Of a stretch of 64,000 nucleotides of DNA, positions 15,301 to 41,135 are shown piece after piece. A program made the translations under genes and the position numbers. The notes under the pieces are model-generated. The model worked only from the letters and a program-made list of their open reading frames with translations, had not been told where the DNA came from and made no database searches. Every line of letters begins with the position of its first letter. The stretch's first letter is position 1. Source of the DNA: Anoplopoma fimbria (lineage: Eukaryota; Chordata; Actinopteri; Perciformes; Anoplopomatidae); the NCBI RefSeq assembly GCF_027596085.1, contig NC_072452.1:5328814-5392813 (forward strand). Reading direction: 5' to 3'.

Positions 15301-16014
15301 GAAGAGCTGATGGGGATTGCAGAAGTAGAATATATAGAGTAGAGCTAGACTTATCATACAGCCAGTCAAATATGTATAAACCGATACCGTCATGTTGATA
15401 AATCAAAATATCTCTGCAGCAATAGACGTGATGGAAGAATCACTGACAGTCAGCCAAGTTAATTGTGCCTAAAGCATCTAACTATGAGTACAATTACCCT
15501 ATTCAAAGAAACTGAATAAGTGAGAACAACTCCTCAGCATCACAGAAAAGCAGGAACCTGGAAGGTGAAGCAGGTGAGGTGGTAAACAGGTGAGGGAGCT
15601 GAAATGATGATTAAAGGGCAGAGAGCACTAAAGTGGGACCTCTGTGGATAGTTTCATTATAACAGTACATTTCCACCGGTTGTAGTTTCCTTAACAGGCC
15701 GTCCACCAATGTTTGACAGAATGTGTTGGTTCAATCCACAGGCTAAAGTGTTCGGGGCCGGTTACCCCAGCCTCGCCACCATGACAGTAGACGACTGGTA
15801 TGAGCAGCACAGGAAGCGCGGAGCTATGCCTGACCAGGGGATTCCCAGCAGGGTCGTCGTGGATGAGGACGTTGATGCAAAGGAGAGGGAAGAAGAGGAT
15901 AAAGAGAAGAAGGCCGAAAACGATGATGAGGAGTCTCTGCTGAGAGCCAGAAACTGGGATGTCTGGAAAGACACTCATCGCAGAGGTTATGGAAACCGCC
16001 ACAACATGGGCTAG
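9300..16014 (+). CDS. igbp1: igbp1 (TAP42/alpha4), PP2A-family phosphatase-associated protein
   Basis: Three coding exons, 9300-9746, 14892-15224 and 15742-16014, join in phase 0 to give 350 residues, close to the family's usual length. The start is the ATG in the MAEHENREDGG context; an upstream in-frame extension lacks family similarity. Family hallmarks seen are LDLFSRNEGLEELATADLKY near residues 70-90, SMAAQRQAKIERYRQ and ESGQADDE in exon 2, EEIESIDQE, KPFILTKDAVQ at the exon 2/3 junction, AKVFGAGYPSL and TMTVDDWYEQHRK in exon 3, and the C-terminus RRGYGNRHNMG. An acidic and lysine-rich stretch precedes the C-terminus. The family binds and stabilises catalytic subunits of PP2A, PP4 and PP6 in the cytosol and acts in TOR signalling. 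Exon 1 is GC-rich, unlike its AT-rich surroundings. Intron 1 (5.1 kb) carries the long inverted repeat at 9797-12335. Confidence 0.95.
9975..10048 (-). mobile_element. LINE 3'-end fragment (GAATT-tail family) inside the foldback left arm
   Basis: TTCAATTCAATTCAG followed by TTTATTTTGTATAGCCCAG and CACAAATTACAAATTTGCC ends abruptly at CAGAGGGCT. It is absent from the matching place in the right arm, so it inserted after the arms formed or was lost from one side. The same family is at 20653, 56972 and 63668. Confidence 0.8.
10030..10585. repeat. 35-37-bp tandem array, left arm
   Basis: About 15 units containing ACTGATATTAATAATGAAAC and CAGTAATCATCACTGT. Two units lack GT before ACTA. This is the mirror of the array at 11265-12105. 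Confidence 0.95.
10591..11264. other. spacer between the inverted arms
   Basis: Single-copy spacer with minor local repeats: AGAGAGTTAGAG around 10770-10830 and AATACTGAGAACACAGTATA around 11140-11205. No ORF was recognised. Confidence 0.6.
11265..12105. repeat. 35-37-bp tandem array, right arm
   Basis: About 22 units containing TCATTATTAATATTAGTACA and GTGATGATTACTTTGTG. They are the reverse complement of the left-arm unit, so the two arrays can pair over hundreds of bases. Confidence 0.95.
12338..12632. repeat. AGAATGAACC/AGAAGA tandem repeat with near-perfect hairpin
   Basis: 12345-12480 repeats GAATGAACCACAGAAGAAGA in variable lengths. At about 12470-12598 it folds back: the arms GTAGCTGTGACTCAAAGTGT plus AGAATCCAC on the left and the exact complement on the right enclose a 13-nt loop, ACAGCGTAAGGTT. 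The flanking TGTGTGTTAGAATGAACCA occurs on both sides, at 12338 and 12612. Confidence 0.9.
12633..14200. other. igbp1 intron 1, AT-rich, nothing recognised
   Basis: No exon, RNA gene or well-formed repeat. The somewhat GC-richer block at 13120-13560 may be an old transposon remnant, but no coding motif or terminal repeat supports it. Confidence 0.5.
14205..14275 (-). mobile_element. degenerate GAATT-family LINE 3' fragment
   Basis: TTTTGTATAGTCCAATATCA and CAAATTTGGCTCAGAGGGCTT match the better copies at 9990 and 20680 with several substitutions. Confidence 0.6.
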
Positions 16015-16328
16015 TTTTCATTTCTATTCCGATCAGTCCGGGAAGTGGACGGACGTTCCTCGCAATTCTGATCCTCAAGACTGTTGGTATGAGAAGGTCA
16101 CCAAAAACCAAGAAACACACCACAGCGTTGCCAAACCAACCCTGATGAGTTCATCAACACTACAGCGGATTTACTGATGTTACTGTTAGTCATTTACAAG
16201 GTTGGGTTGGTATCATGTTTTTCAGTGAGTCTTAATAGAAATCTTCAATATGGCTGGATGAAGGAGGCCAGCCATGACGCCATTGTTTCTGCTCTGTAGT
16301 GTGTTTTCCCCTAAAACTGTCATCGGGA

Positions 16329-16334
16329 AATAAA
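16329..16334 (+). terminator. igbp1 poly(A) signal candidate
   Basis: AATAAA lies 315 bp after the igbp1 stop codon, the first canonical hexamer downstream. A GT-rich stretch (TCTGTGTGTGTGG) follows about 30 bp later, as expected of a cleavage region. Confidence 0.7.
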
Positions 16335-16339
16335 GAGAC

Positions 16340-17035
16340 TCAACAAACCATGTAGTAAGGAAATCTGTGTGTGTGGCGTATCTACAGCTTTTCTAACTAG
16401 CCACTAGCTAACAGTAACGTGTGGTTTTTTATGGTGGGTGAGATTAGCTGGTTGCCCCAAAAGTTTATTTGATTGGATACATTTTAACAAAGAAGAGTCA
16501 TCAAAAATATTTAATATTTTTACAGGAAAGGAAAACTCCAAGAAATAAAAATGTTTTTAAACAATTGGTTTCTTTCCATCTGTAGTAATGTGTTCACATC
16601 AGGTTTCAGATCTCAGAAACATTCCTCTATTTAAGTAATCAATGACCTGAAGATCAACAGTGGTTCTAAAAGACCATCTGTTTTAGTTAAAGTTATTGAG
16701 AGGAACTTAGAACTCTCAATTCAGTCCAGATGACTTTATAGGACATCACTTAACGAGACCATCAGAGAGAAGATTAGCCATCTTATATAGTTCTTCTAAA
16801 TACTCCACAGCAACCAGCCCGTCCCAGAAAGACCCAGATCTGGCTTCGCTTCTGCCTTCAACCTGCAGTGGGTTGTGGGCCAGTCAAGTTCTCTTGCATC
16901 TAACCATTTATTTAAGGAACTGGCTTTGTACATAGAAAATATGGATATGTTCTAAAATGAAAGGGACACAAACTGTTGACACAGAGCCGGTAGATCCCAG
17001 GTTTTAGTTCAGACGTGGGTTTGAGTGTTACTCCA
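16340..17035. other. intergenic, nothing recognised
   Basis: AT-rich sequence between the igbp1 3' end and the TA palindromes. No ORF or repeat family was identified. Confidence 0.5.
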
Positions 17036-17317
17036 GATAACGGTGTAATATATATTACATATATATATATATATATATATTACACCGTTATCTCCATATA
17101 ACGGTGAAGCTGTGCACTGTATTCATGTGAGTCATTCTAAGGGAAGAGGAGAGTAACCAGCCCTTCTGCTTCATGTTCATATTTCAGTTAGTGTTACTCC
17201 ATATAATGATGTAATATATATATATATATATATATATATCCATATAACGGTGTAATATATATATATATATATATATATATCCATATAACGGTGTATATAT
17301 ATATATATATATATATA
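17036..17317. repeat. TA-rich palindromes within a ~100-bp repeated unit
   Basis: At 17036-17093 AGATAACGGTGTAATATATA and its complement TATATATTACACCGTTATCT flank an AT core. Further (TA)n runs follow at 17217-17240, 17251-17280 and 17294-17317. A unit starting ATATAACGGTGAAGCTGTGC and ending CTTCATGTTCATATTTCAG lies at 17093-17187 and recurs at 18944-19040 and, altered, at 19098-19190. The Tc1-like element sits inside this repeat. Confidence 0.85.
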
Positions 17318-17647
17318 CAGCGGGTAAAATAAGTATTGAACACGTCACCATTTTTCTCAATAAATATATTTCTAAAGGTGCTATTGACATGAAATTTTCA
17401 CCAGATGTCGGTAACAACCCAAGTAATCCATCCATACAAACCAAACAGAAATTAAGTTATGTGTAATAAAATGGAATGACACCGGGGAAAAAGGCATGGA
17501 AAGCCAAGACACCATTTCAAATCTATCAGTAATTAGAAAGCAATCCTGCCTCTTGTCAGTGTTATTTAATATCAGCTGGTTCAGTCCCAACTGATGGCCT
17601 ATAAAAAGGTGTCTCATTACCAAGGTGTCACACAAGAAACATCTCAT

Positions 17648-17927
17648 GATGGGTAAAAGCAAAGAGCTCTCTCAAGACCTTCACAACCTTATTGTTGCAA
17701 AACATACTGATGGCATTGGTTACAGAAGGATTTCTAAACTTCTGAATGTTCCAGTGAGCTCTGTTGGGGCCATAATCCGGAAGTGGAAAGAACATAATTT
17801 CACCATAAACCGGCCACGACCAGGTGCTCCTCGCAAGATTTCCGACAGAGGAGTGAAAAGAATTATCAGAAGAGTTGTCCAAGAGCCAAGGACCACTTGT
17901 GCAGATCTTCAGAAAGACCTGGAATGA
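17648..17927 (+). pseudogene. Tc1-like transposase, N-terminal fragment
   Basis: The ATG at 17648 opens MGKSKELSQDLHNLIVAKHT, followed by a helix-turn-helix region (GYRRISKLLNVPVSSVGAII), then RPRPGAPRKISDRG and RRVVQEPRTTCADLQKDLE. This is the paired-like DNA-binding half of a Tc1 transposase. The frame ends where the abhd18-derived insert begins, so the whole DDE catalytic domain is missing and the element cannot move itself. Confidence 0.9.
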
Positions 17928-18705
17928 AAGCACTGTAAACCATGCGGTCAAGTCAAAAACAGCACATTGATGTTGCTAGGCAACAGCCACGGGGATTGAT
18001 ACATTTCTTTGGTTAATTTGTTCCGAGATATTTGAAGGTCTGTTTTTTCATACAGGACATTGAACAGTATTTTAATATTTGCTTACGTCTGTCCTATTTA
18101 TGTCATGGTACTAATCAGAAACATTTCCATATTCGTCCGTCTGTATTCAAACTTACCAGAGAAGTTGGCCATGTGTGTGCATTCGTCCATCACTGCCTTC
18201 ATGAAGCTTATGGACTCTCTATGCAGCGATGGCCGACAACATTTGGCTAAATCCGTTTTCTTCCCTTGCAGTGTGTTGTTATCATGAAGGCTTCTAAGAA
18301 TAATTAAAAAAGAATCAGTTTAACAAACAAATATAAAACTAAACTTAACTAAACAATGCAGGTTTACTTCCAGCACAGTATGCTAATTAGATTTGATTGT
18401 GATAGCACAACCATTTATGAGTAAAAAATCATCTCTGCAACACATTATGACAAATGAGCAAAAATTTGGAAACCTGTAAGAAATAAAATATCAAGATATT
18501 TCTGGTTCAGTCCAGACACACCCTTTTTTTACCAGGAAGGGTTTTTTAGAAGTTATTTGTAATTAAATAACTGCAAAGACCACATTCAGCAGCTTTCAAT
18601 TTACAATAACTCAAATTGATTACGGTGGTATAGTTCCCAAACTCCTCCCACCGCTGTTCCCTGATGATAAAAATACTACTCTACTCTCTCCCCGCCCACT
18701 TCTGG
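17925..18705 (-). pseudogene. inverted duplicate of an abhd18 exon with flanking introns
   Basis: This stretch reads on the - strand as abhd18 30768-31549, including the exon at 31177-31313, its TTCTTAG acceptor and its GGTAAGTT donor. The protein-level match of the exon is complete by eye. Scattered substitutions (for example near 18104, 18482-18500 and 18628-18640) suggest roughly 97-99% identity. Introns are retained, so it was copied as DNA, not from mRNA. Confidence 0.93.
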
Positions 18706-18722
18706 GTTAGGGTTAGGGTTAG
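18703..18722. repeat. short telomere-like (GGGTTA)n at the capture junction
   Basis: GGGTTAGGGTTAGGGTTA lies exactly between the captured fragment and the Tc1 right arm. It shares GGG with the abhd18 side. It may be filler DNA from break repair. Confidence 0.75.
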
Positions 18723-18898
18723 TGTTCAATACTTTTTCCCTGTGTCATTCCATTTTATTACACATAATTTAATTTCTGAACTTATTTGTTTGGTTTTGGT
18801 TGTTACCGCATCTGGTGAAAATTTCATGTCAATATCACCTTTAGAAATATATTTACAGAGAAAAATGGTGACGTGTTCAATACTTATTTTACCCGCTG

Positions 18899-19194
18899 TT
18901 TGTATTACATGGTTATAACGGTGTAATATATATATATATATACACATATAACGGTGAAGCTGTGCACTGTATTCATGTGAGTCATTCTAACGGAAGAGGA
19001 GAGTAACCAGACCCTTCTGCTTCATGTTCATATTTCAGCCACATTTCTATTTACACATTATTATATACATATAACATATACATATACATGTGAATATATA
19101 ACTGATGCACTGTATTCATGTGAGTCATTCTAACGTGAAGAGGAGAAAGTAAACTGATGCATACATAACCTTCTGCTTCATGTTCATATTTCTG
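18899..19194. repeat. continuation of the ~100-bp repeated unit and TA runs
   Basis: Contains a second and third copy of the unit seen at 17093-17187, plus TATATATACATATAAC-type sequence. It passes into the 39-bp minisatellite. Confidence 0.75.
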
Positions 19195-20091
19195 ATGCAT
19201 ACATAACCTCTGTGTTTAAACATTATTATATACATATAACTGATGCATACATAACCTCTGTGTTTAAAGATGCATTAACCTCTGTGTTTAAAGGACATAT
19301 AACTGATGCATACATAACCTCTGTGTTTAAAGTTTAAAGGACATATAACTGATGCATACATAACCTCTGTGTTTAAAGGACATATAACTGATGCATACAT
19401 AACCTCTGTGTTTAAAGGACATATAACTGATGCATACATAACCTCTGTGTTTAAAGGACATATAACTGATGCATACATAACCTCTGTGTTTAAAGGACAT
19501 ATAACTGATGCATACATAGCCTCTGTGTTTAAAGGACATATAACTGATGCATACATAACCTCTGTGTTTAAAGTTTAAAGGACATATAACTGATGCATAC
19601 ATAACCTCTGTGTTTAAAGGACATATAACTGATGCATACATAACCTCTGTGTTTAAAGGACATATAACTGATGCATACATAACCTCTGTGTTTAAAGGAC
19701 ATATAACTGATGCATACATAACCTCTGTGTTTAAAGGACATATAACTGATGCATACATAACCTCTGTGTTTAAAGGACATATAACTGATGCATACATAAC
19801 CTCTGTGTTTAAAGGACATATAACTGATGCATACATAGCCTCTGTGTTTAAAGGACATATAACTGATGCATACATAGCCTCTGTGTTTAAAGGACATATA
19901 ACTGATGCATACATAACCTCTGTGTTTAAAGTTTAAAGGACATATAACTGATGCATACATAACCTCTGTGTTTAAAGGACATATAACTGATGCATACATA
20001 ACCTCTGTGTTTAAAGGACATATAACTGATGCATACATAACCTCTGTGTTTAAAGGACATATAACTGATGCATACATAACCTCTGTGTTTG
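19195..20091. repeat. 39-bp minisatellite
   Basis: About 21 units of 39 bp (GGACATATAACTGATGCATA then CATAACCTCTGTGTTTAAA), with occasional GTTTAAA insertions. Because 39 is divisible by three, both strands stay open over long distances. The resulting ORFs, up to 255 aa, are repeat by-products. Confidence 0.97.
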
Positions 20092-20094
20092 TTT

Positions 20095-20215
20095 GACTCG
20101 GTTTCGTTTCGCATTGTAACCGGAAGGTCTTCTCTTCACTCTCTCGGCCTCCGTCAGTCAGCGGAACGAGGAGAGACACGAGGAAAACACGTCCGTACTG
20201 AGGTAGTAACACCGG
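20095..20215 (+). promoter_or_regulatory. candidate abhd18 promoter/first-exon region
   Basis: A CpG-richer island in AT-rich surroundings, with GTAACCGGAAGG (ETS core) and several CG dinucleotides. It lies about 2.8 kb upstream of the first abhd18 coding exon, on the same strand. No transcription start can be placed from sequence alone. Confidence 0.3.
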
Positions 20216-20218
20216 GAC

Positions 20219-20322
20219 GGGTCTGTTGTCTGTCTGTCTGTTGTCTGTTGTCTGTCTGTCTGTTGTCTGTCTGTCTGTTGTCTGTTGTCTGTCTGTCTGT
20301 TGTCTGTCTGTCTGTCGTATCC
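20219..20322. repeat. (TGTCTG)n / (TGTCTGTCTG)n low-complexity repeat
   Basis: Irregular repeats of TGTCTG and TGTTGTCTG. Confidence 0.95.
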
Positions 20323-20394
20323 CGCCTGTGACCACGAATGAACACGGCTAGTCACGTTAGCTCTTTGAGCTAAGTTCAACTTCGGACACCGGAC

Positions 20395-20652
20395 ACTGAA
20401 GGTGACGTATGGAGTGTCATTGTGTTTCACTCTCAGCGTCTGAAGGTGACGTATGGAGTGTCATTGTGTTTCACTCTCAGCGTCTGAAGGTGACGTATGG
20501 AGTGTCATTGTGTATCACTCTCAGCGTCTGAAGGTGACGTGGAGTGTCATTGTACTTCACTCTCAGCGTCTGAAGGTGACGTGAGGAGTGTCATTGTGTT
20601 TCACTCTCAGCGTCTGAAGGTGACGTATGGAGTGTCATTGTACTTCACTCTC
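20395..20652. repeat. 44-bp minisatellite, first part
   Basis: Units of about 44 bp: AGCGTCTGAAGGTGACGTGA then GGAGTGTCATTGTGTTTCAC and TCTC. The array is split by the LINE fragment at 20653-21745 and resumes after it. Confidence 0.96.
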
Positions 20653-21745
20653 AATTCAATTCAATTCAGTTTATTTTGTATAGCCCAGAATCACAAATTA
20701 CAAATTTGCCTCAGAGGGCTTTACAATCTGTGCACATGCGACATCCTCTGTCCTTCCCTCACATCGGCACAGGAAAAACTCCCCTAAAAAACCCCTTTAA
20801 CAGGGAGAAAAAAGGAAGAAACCTATGGGAGAACGACAGAGGAGGGATCCTTCTCCCAGGATGGACAGAATGCAATAGATGTCATGTGTACAGAATGAGC
20901 AGCATAACAGTTCTTAGATATAACACATTCAATGTATATGACATAAATGATTCATATCATAAGACTACTTATAATAACAGCAGCAATTATTACAGTAGAA
21001 TTATAGCCATGAAAATAGGGATAGTAATGTGACTAATAATAATAATCGAAGTAGCAGTGGGTGTCAGTCGGCTCACAGCAGGAGGCACGACTACGGTCCA
21101 GGTACCACAACGATTCATGGAAACCTGCAGAACGAGAAAGCAAAAGGGCTTCAGGGTGGAAGTAAAGCTAAAATGCTTAATGGTACAGGTAATAGTAATA
21201 GTAATGTGACTAGTAATAATAATAATGGTGGTAGCAGTCGGTGTCAGCAGGGCCGTAGCAGGATGCACATCCACGGTCCAGGTACAGCCACGATTTATAG
21301 AAGCCTGCGAAGCGAGAAAGCACAAAGACTCCAGGGTAGAAGCAAGTCAATAAGCGTAATAGTACAGGCAATAATAATAGTAATGTGACTAATAATGATA
21401 GTGGTAGTAGTAGTGGGTGTCAGCAGGGCCTCAGTAGGTGGCACGATGACAGTCCAAATATAACCCCGATTCCTGGGAACCTGCGAGGCGAGAAAGCACA
21501 AGAACTCCGGGGAAGAAGCAAAATCAGTAATGTGCATAAATAGGAGATTAATACATAAAGAAGGAGGGAGAGAAGAGGAGAGAGGAGCTCAGCGTATCCT
21601 AGGTAGTCCCCCGGCTGTCTAGGCATATAGCAGCATATCTAGGGGCTGGACCAAGGCGAACCTGAACCAGCCCTAACTATAAGCGCTATCAAAAAGGAAG
21701 GTCTTAAGCCTGCTCTTGAAAGTGGTGAGTGTGTCTGCCCCCCAG
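20653..21745 (-). mobile_element. 5'-truncated LINE 3' end (GAATT-tail family), 1.1 kb
   Basis: On the - strand it begins with a coding remnant reading TFKSRLKTFLFDSAYS then a stop (about 21680-21740), which resembles the C-terminal end of LINE reverse-transcriptase ORFs. A roughly 1-kb 3' UTR follows with three diverged internal repeats (each with GTCAGCAGG/CTGCGAG-like blocks near 21060, 21240 and 21420). It ends in CTGAATTGAATTGAATT. The same 3' end is found at 9975, 56972 and 63668. It inserted into the 44-bp minisatellite. Confidence 0.8.
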
Positions 21746-37370
<15,625 letters not shown>

Positions 37371-39002
37371 CCGTGTCGGGCTGAAGCCATGTCCTCCCTG
37401 GAACAGCACTAGGATCAGTGACTGGACATTCCTGTCTGGAAAACCTGAAGCTTCACTTTCTAATTCTTTGTATCAGATGATTCTAGAAAGTGACTTAAAC
37501 TGGAAAAAATCATTTCCACCAGTATGTGGTTGTTAAACTAACACTCAGGCCTATGGTCTCACTTTAGGAAGTGGACTTTAACCCTGTAGCAGTGCACATT
37601 CTCCTATTTTCACTGGTCCGCTGTATTAATAATATTTTATGGACACACAGACACACCCTGTAATATTATATATGGCCTACCTACGACGTCACTGAAGGGA
37701 ATCACAGGAAACAAAGCAGCTTGTCATCTGATCTGATTATCAGCCTCAGTGTTTACGGTTCACCCTCCTACAATGGTGAGCTACTGCTACTTGGTACCCA
37801 ACATTTCTACTGCCTCTACTTCACACTAAAGGTGTGACAGGCTTTACTTATTTCTAAAGCAGTATTAATGGATGTTTACTGCACTTGGGAGCAGCAAGAT
37901 TTTGTAAACTTTAAGCTCTCTTTTCCCCAACTCTTTAGAAAAATGTTTGCCTCTAACTGCTGGGTGCTCTTCTCTCTGTGTCTCTCTGCTGATCTCTGCT
38001 AAATTGGTTTATCAGAGTTTTTTCACTGAGTTGGTGATAATTATCTGTGGGTTTGTCACTAACAGCAACGCCTTTCAAATTAGACATAGTCCTTTTTATT
38101 CCCTTTTAGATACAAAATATAGCTTCATTTTTTCACAGTTTTTAGTTATTGGATTTTTACGAAGAGGTCACACAGAGACCAGTAATTGTGCGATGAAGGG
38201 CACGACTGAAACATATGGGCATGGGTAGCAGCATCTTGAATGGGAAATTATTTTAGGGCAATTACAGCCGGCTCCAGTTAAAGGAAATAATATCAAATAA
38301 AGTCTAAAACCTGACATAAGGCCAAAGAAAGGGAATGTTCTAAGAGCAGCTGGTAGACACTGAGAGGTTAAAAACATACAGAAGCTGCTCGTTTGCATGG
38401 GGGAAACTTTCCGTTCAACACCATTTCTGGTTACACTGGTTATGTTAGGATCAAAGCGGAGTGTACACTAAGAGAAAGAAAGAAGAAAAAAAAACAGTAA
38501 AATTCCTTGTTTGTGCACACACACTTGGCCAACAAAGCAGATTCTGAGTGCAATAGCTAGCGACTCAAGGGCCGTAGCAAACAAGAGTGTTGGTTCTGAC
38601 TGAAGCTATGGGACAAATTTCTTACCCAAGCCAAATTTGTGCTGTATTTTAAAAGAAAAAGACCAATAAGACCAGGACAACAACAAACTAGTAGTTTTTT
38701 CTAACGTATTTTAAAGAAAAGTCACTAGAGACCTGAGATATGTAAGAGTTATTTTGATTTGCTGAATGCTAGACAGAAGTGATGACGAATAATGTTGTAT
38801 TTTCCTGTGTGGCCTCATGGTGGTGCTGTTGTCTCACCGTTACTCTGAATAAATACAGTGATAAAAAAAAACTTTGTTTAAATTGGCTTGATGTCTGTAA
38901 CGTTGGAGGACGAAAAATGACATAAGTATAAATAAATATATAAATGCATAAATGCTTAAATAAATGTTTGAGTACAGACGTTAATAAATAAAATAATAAT
39001 TA
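37371..39002. other. abhd18 3' UTR and downstream intergenic region
   Basis: No second gene was found. AATAAA hexamers lie near 38294 and 38846; either could end abhd18 transcripts. Confidence 0.45.
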
Positions 39003-39305
39003 AATGCTGAAATAAAATGAAATTGCATGTTCTCCCCGTGTCAGCGTGGGTTCTCTCCGGGTTCTCCGGCTTCCTCCCACGGTCCAAAGACATGTGCCTT
39101 AGGTTATTCGATGACTCTAAATTGCCCGTAGGTGTGGATGTGAGCCTGAGTGGTTGTCTGTCTATATATGTCAGCCCTGTGATAGGCTGGTTACCTGTCC
39201 AGGTGAACCCGGCCTTCACCCAATGACAGCTGAGATCGGCTCCAGCACCCCCGCGACCCTTAACTGGATAAGCAGGTTACGGAAGATGAATGAATGAATG
39301 AAATA
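39003..39305 (+). mobile_element. 5'-truncated tRNA-type SINE body
   Basis: Starts in the SINE body with TTGCATGTTCTCCCCGTGTC, then CTCCGGCTTCCTCCCACGG, CTCTAAATTGCCCGTAGGTG and AGCTGAGATCGGCTCCAGC. It ends in a GAATGAATGAAT tail. The tRNA-like head seen in the 63085-63465 copy is missing. Confidence 0.85.
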
Positions 39306-39429
39306 AATACAGAAATAAATAAATGCTGTAATGAATAAAACATTTATATGAAATAAACATGGAAATGAATGTTTGGATAAATAAATAAAAGTTGATAATC
39401 AAACAGGATATAAAGAAATACTGTAAATA

Positions 39430-39732
39430 TCCTACATTTATTAATATCTGTGTCTGTAGGCTAATGAGTTTTTTCTGGGAGGTTCTAACCTAAGACTAAA
39501 GCAGGACTGGTTACAGGAGGTTTATAGATCCGGGTCTACTACTCCTGCCTGGCTCAGCGGATATGGATGTGATGGAGGTTGACCAGCAGTGTTCCACAGT
39601 CTTCAACGCGACCCTGAGACGTTCATCTACATTTTACCCCCAGAAGTCATCGGGGCTCACCTGCTCTGGGGAGATATCGCAGGTGTTCTAGGATGGTACA
39701 GTACCTAATAAGGTAGTTTTATATATATACAT
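39430..39732. other. sequence left of the BEL/Pao insertion, including half a palindrome
   Basis: Ends in ACAGTACCTAATAAGGTAGT followed by an AT run and ACAT. Its reverse complement starts right of the insertion at 46169. The element therefore sits at the centre of a roughly 55-bp palindrome. Confidence 0.7.
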
Positions 39733-40173
39733 TGTTACGGATTTAAAGTTCTAACTGGAGCCACAAACCACCAGGAAACAAGGTTGCAGTCACTTATGCC
39801 GTTTATTTTGCCAGGAAGTTATTTTGAAGGTTATTGCTGATCATGGTTCCATGTTCTACATGAAGAAAGAAAGAGATTACAACATCTTGCGCAAATCATA
39901 ATCTTACAAACAAATTAGATTCTAAGATGATCCGTTCATCATCTGAAATGTGTCATAAATCCAATAATAGAAATAAATTGCTACTTACATTGAAGGTAAT
40001 TCAAAAGACACATGGAACACAGACACTATCATGGTGAAGGTGTTTGGAGACAAAGAGGAGGAAGTCCTCACCTAGGCCTCTATTTATAACATGGGAGGTT
40101 CTACCATAAGTGAAGTGAACATCTCTTGGTGCCTCTTGTGGAGAGGAGGGCAATCGGCCTGCAGTTTCTAACA
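39733..40173 (-). repeat. BEL/Pao LTR, full length, reverse orientation
   Basis: 441 bp with TGTTACGG at the left end and TTTCTAACA at the right. The reverse complement matches the forward LTR at 41169-41609, with about two differences seen by eye. A TATAAATAG-type box (CTATTTATA on this strand) lies near 40080. Confidence 0.93.
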
Positions 40174-41135
40174 CCAGTCATTCCCAAAATGGCAGACCTT
40201 CCTCCAGCCCGTCTTAGACTGTTTAAGCCCCCCTTCTGGTCCACAGGCATGGACTGTTTTGGGCCCTTCACTGCCAAAGTCGGCCGCCGCACAGAGAAAA
40301 GGTGGGGCATTCTCTTCAAATGCTTGACAACACGCTGCATTCATCTTGAGCTGCTTGACAGTATGGATACAGATACATTCTTAATGGCCTTCAGAAGATT
40401 CATCTCACGCAGAGGGAAACCCTTCGAATTACTCTCCGACTGTGGAACTAATTTCAGAGGAGGAGAAGCAGAGTTGCGAAGTGCCTTTGAGGCCATGGCA
40501 CCAGACCTAAAAAAGCAACTGGCCAGCACACAAGTAAACTTTCAGTTCAATCCTCCATCTGCCCCACATTTTGGTGGAAGCTGGGAACGAGAGATAAAGT
40601 CAATTAAAATGGCCCTCAATGTTGCCTTAGGAAACCAATCAGCTGCAGAAACAGTCCTACACAGTCCTGATTGAAGTTGAAGGCATTCTGAACTCCAAAC
40701 CTCTCGGATATATCTCCTCGGACCTTGCCGACCCAGACCCAGTCACACCAAACATGTTGCTGATGGGGCGGCCTGACTCATCTCTTCCTCAGGCAATCTA
40801 CTGTGCAAGTGAACTCCTTGGCAGAAGAAGATGGCGTCACAGTCAGATCCTGGCTGATCATTTCTGGACAGCCTTCATTCGCTACTATCTTCCAAACCTA
40901 CAAACCAGGCAAAAATGGATGACTGATAAGAAGAACCTGGTTTCAGGTCAGGTTGTGATGGTGGTTGATCCCCAATTTCCTTGAGCATCATGGCCTATTG
41001 GAAGGATAATTGAAACCCATCCTGGAAAGGATGGAAAGGTCCGCAGTGCTAAGGTCATTATGCATGGGCGTGAATACACACGCCCTGTTTCCAGATTAGT
41101 TCCACTCCCTGAAATAACTGATGAAGAACCTAAAT
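40174..41135 (+). pseudogene. BEL/Pao integrase, catalytic and C-terminal part
   Basis: Begins abruptly after the LTR with PVIPKMADLPPARLRLFKPP, then STGMDCFGPF (first catalytic Asp), LLSDCGTNFRGGEAEL (second Asp; the family usually has Asn where Cys stands) and GSWEREIKS (catalytic Glu). A roughly 10-bp insertion near 40661 shifts the frame, and reading continues in another frame (GYISSDLADPDP, MLLMGRPDSSLPQ, QKWMTDKKNL). A stop at 40982-40984 follows. The zinc-binding N-terminus of this integrase is not here but at 45400-45940. Confidence 0.9.

Larger units (their letters stand above)
17318..18898 (+). mobile_element. Tc1-like transposon carrying a captured abhd18 fragment
   Basis: Terminal inverted repeats of about 190 bp start CAGCGGGTAAAATAAGTATT on the left and end AATACTTATTTTACCCGCTG on the right. 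The element begins right after a TA run, the Tc1 target dinucleotide. Only the first part of the transposase remains (17648-17925). From about 17925 to 18705 the interior is an inverted copy of abhd18 30768-31549. The right arm resumes at about 18723. The right-hand TA is not obvious, since the flank reads CTGTTTGTATTAC. Confidence 0.9.

Noticed and set aside
18032..18287. A 75-aa ORF identical at 18060-18287 (+) and 31183-31410 (-)
   Set aside because: It is antisense to the abhd18 exon and its copy. The identity reflects the duplicated DNA, not a conserved protein.
19275..20335. Long ORFs on both strands (up to 255 aa)
   Set aside because: They are translations of the 39-bp minisatellite, whose unit is divisible by three and lacks stops. 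Composition and repetition give no sign of a real protein.
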